DNA of 64,000 bases, from assembly GCF_001598375.1 (NCBI RefSeq), contig NZ_BCYV01000009.1, positions 186,001-250,000 on the forward strand, in the 5' to 3' direction. Origin of the DNA: Novosphingobium capsulatum NBRC 12533 (GTDB lineage: Bacteria; Pseudomonadota; Alphaproteobacteria; Sphingomonadales; Sphingomonadaceae). Position numbers and translations under genes: made by a program. Each line of letters begins with the position of its first letter. The first letter of the stretch is position 1. This document shows, piece by piece, positions 63,936 to 64,000 of the stretch. A model generated the notes under the pieces. That model ran no database searches. It worked only from the letters and a program-made list of their open reading frames with translations, and was not told the origin of the DNA.

Positions 63936-63976
63936 AGACGTAGTTTGCGCAACAAATTGTTGCGCAAACTACGTCT
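63936..63976. repeat. 41-bp near-perfect palindrome
   Basis: The arms AGACGTAGTTTGCGCAACAA and TTGTTGCGCAAACTACGTCT are exact reverse complements around one central base. It lies about 80 bases past the M16 stop. No gene is visible in 63857-64000; the surrounding bases hold only this and the hairpin at 63886. Confidence 0.85.
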
Positions 63977-64000
63977 GGGTGTCCCGGGGAAGGCATGACA

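Overview
This is an ordinary stretch of core chromosome from a high-GC alphaproteobacterium, most likely a sphingomonad of the Novosphingobium type. The evidence is the gene order argS - SPOR protein - nagZ - scpA - scpB - tatA - tatB - tatC, the order dciA - dsbA-like - dsbA-like - smc next to mutY, the cluster miaB - phoH - ybeY - corC, and the dispersed GC-rich palindromes at gene ends. There is no rRNA, tRNA, CRISPR array, integrase, transposase or recognisable prophage. Genes are dense: no gap without a gene exceeds about 300 bases, and the largest (about 265 bp) lies upstream of phoH.

Layout. 1-4 kb: tamB (cut by the window edge), a frame-shifted tamA and the leucyltransferase bpt, all on the minus strand. 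4-8.2 kb: a threonine ammonia-lyase, facing a 3-hydroxyisobutyrate-dehydrogenase-type oxidoreductase coupled to an exported amidohydrolase. 8.3-15.1 kb: the minus-strand run argS to tatC, which joins translation, cell-envelope turnover, chromosome condensation and Tat export. 15.2-18.6 kb: nudC, a probable Tat-exported beta-lactamase-like serine hydrolase, and mutY. 18.7-25.3 kb: dciA, two thioredoxin-fold DsbA-like proteins, smc and a metallo-beta-lactamase-fold protein. 25.4-32.7 kb: ubiA, rsmE, gshA, a small monooxygenase-like protein, a membrane methyltransferase-like protein, bamB and a YfgM-like protein. 32.9-39.9 kb: a glycosyltransferase, an alpha/beta hydrolase, selO, an aldehyde-dehydrogenase-fold protein lacking its catalytic residues, two small exported proteins and rarD. 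40-47.5 kb: pyrC, ygfZ, a HerA-like ATPase, a TIGR02186/TauE pair, the stump of an NfrB-type glycosyltransferase, and nhaA. 47.6-53.8 kb: dps, miaB, a small His/Arg-rich exported protein, phoH, ybeY, corC and a LysR regulator. 53.9-64 kb: a CoA-transferase, a cyclophilin, mgtE, a DUF1489 protein, clpB and a large M16 peptidase, ending in hairpins.

Several modules act together. TamA/TamB, BamB and YfgM all serve outer-membrane or envelope protein assembly. ScpA/ScpB and SMC form the condensin complex but lie in two separate operons. The Tat genes supply the export route that at least one local protein (the serine hydrolase) appears to use. I saw no convincing new multi-gene system. The best leads are single-gene anomalies: the catalytically dead AstD-like protein, the broken tamA, the truncated nfrB, a hairpin that covers the ribosome-binding site of the threonine ammonia-lyase gene, and a set of paired-hairpin repeats, one of which supplies the C-terminal codons of a membrane protein. 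Functions are assigned from recognisable motifs and family knowledge, with no database search.
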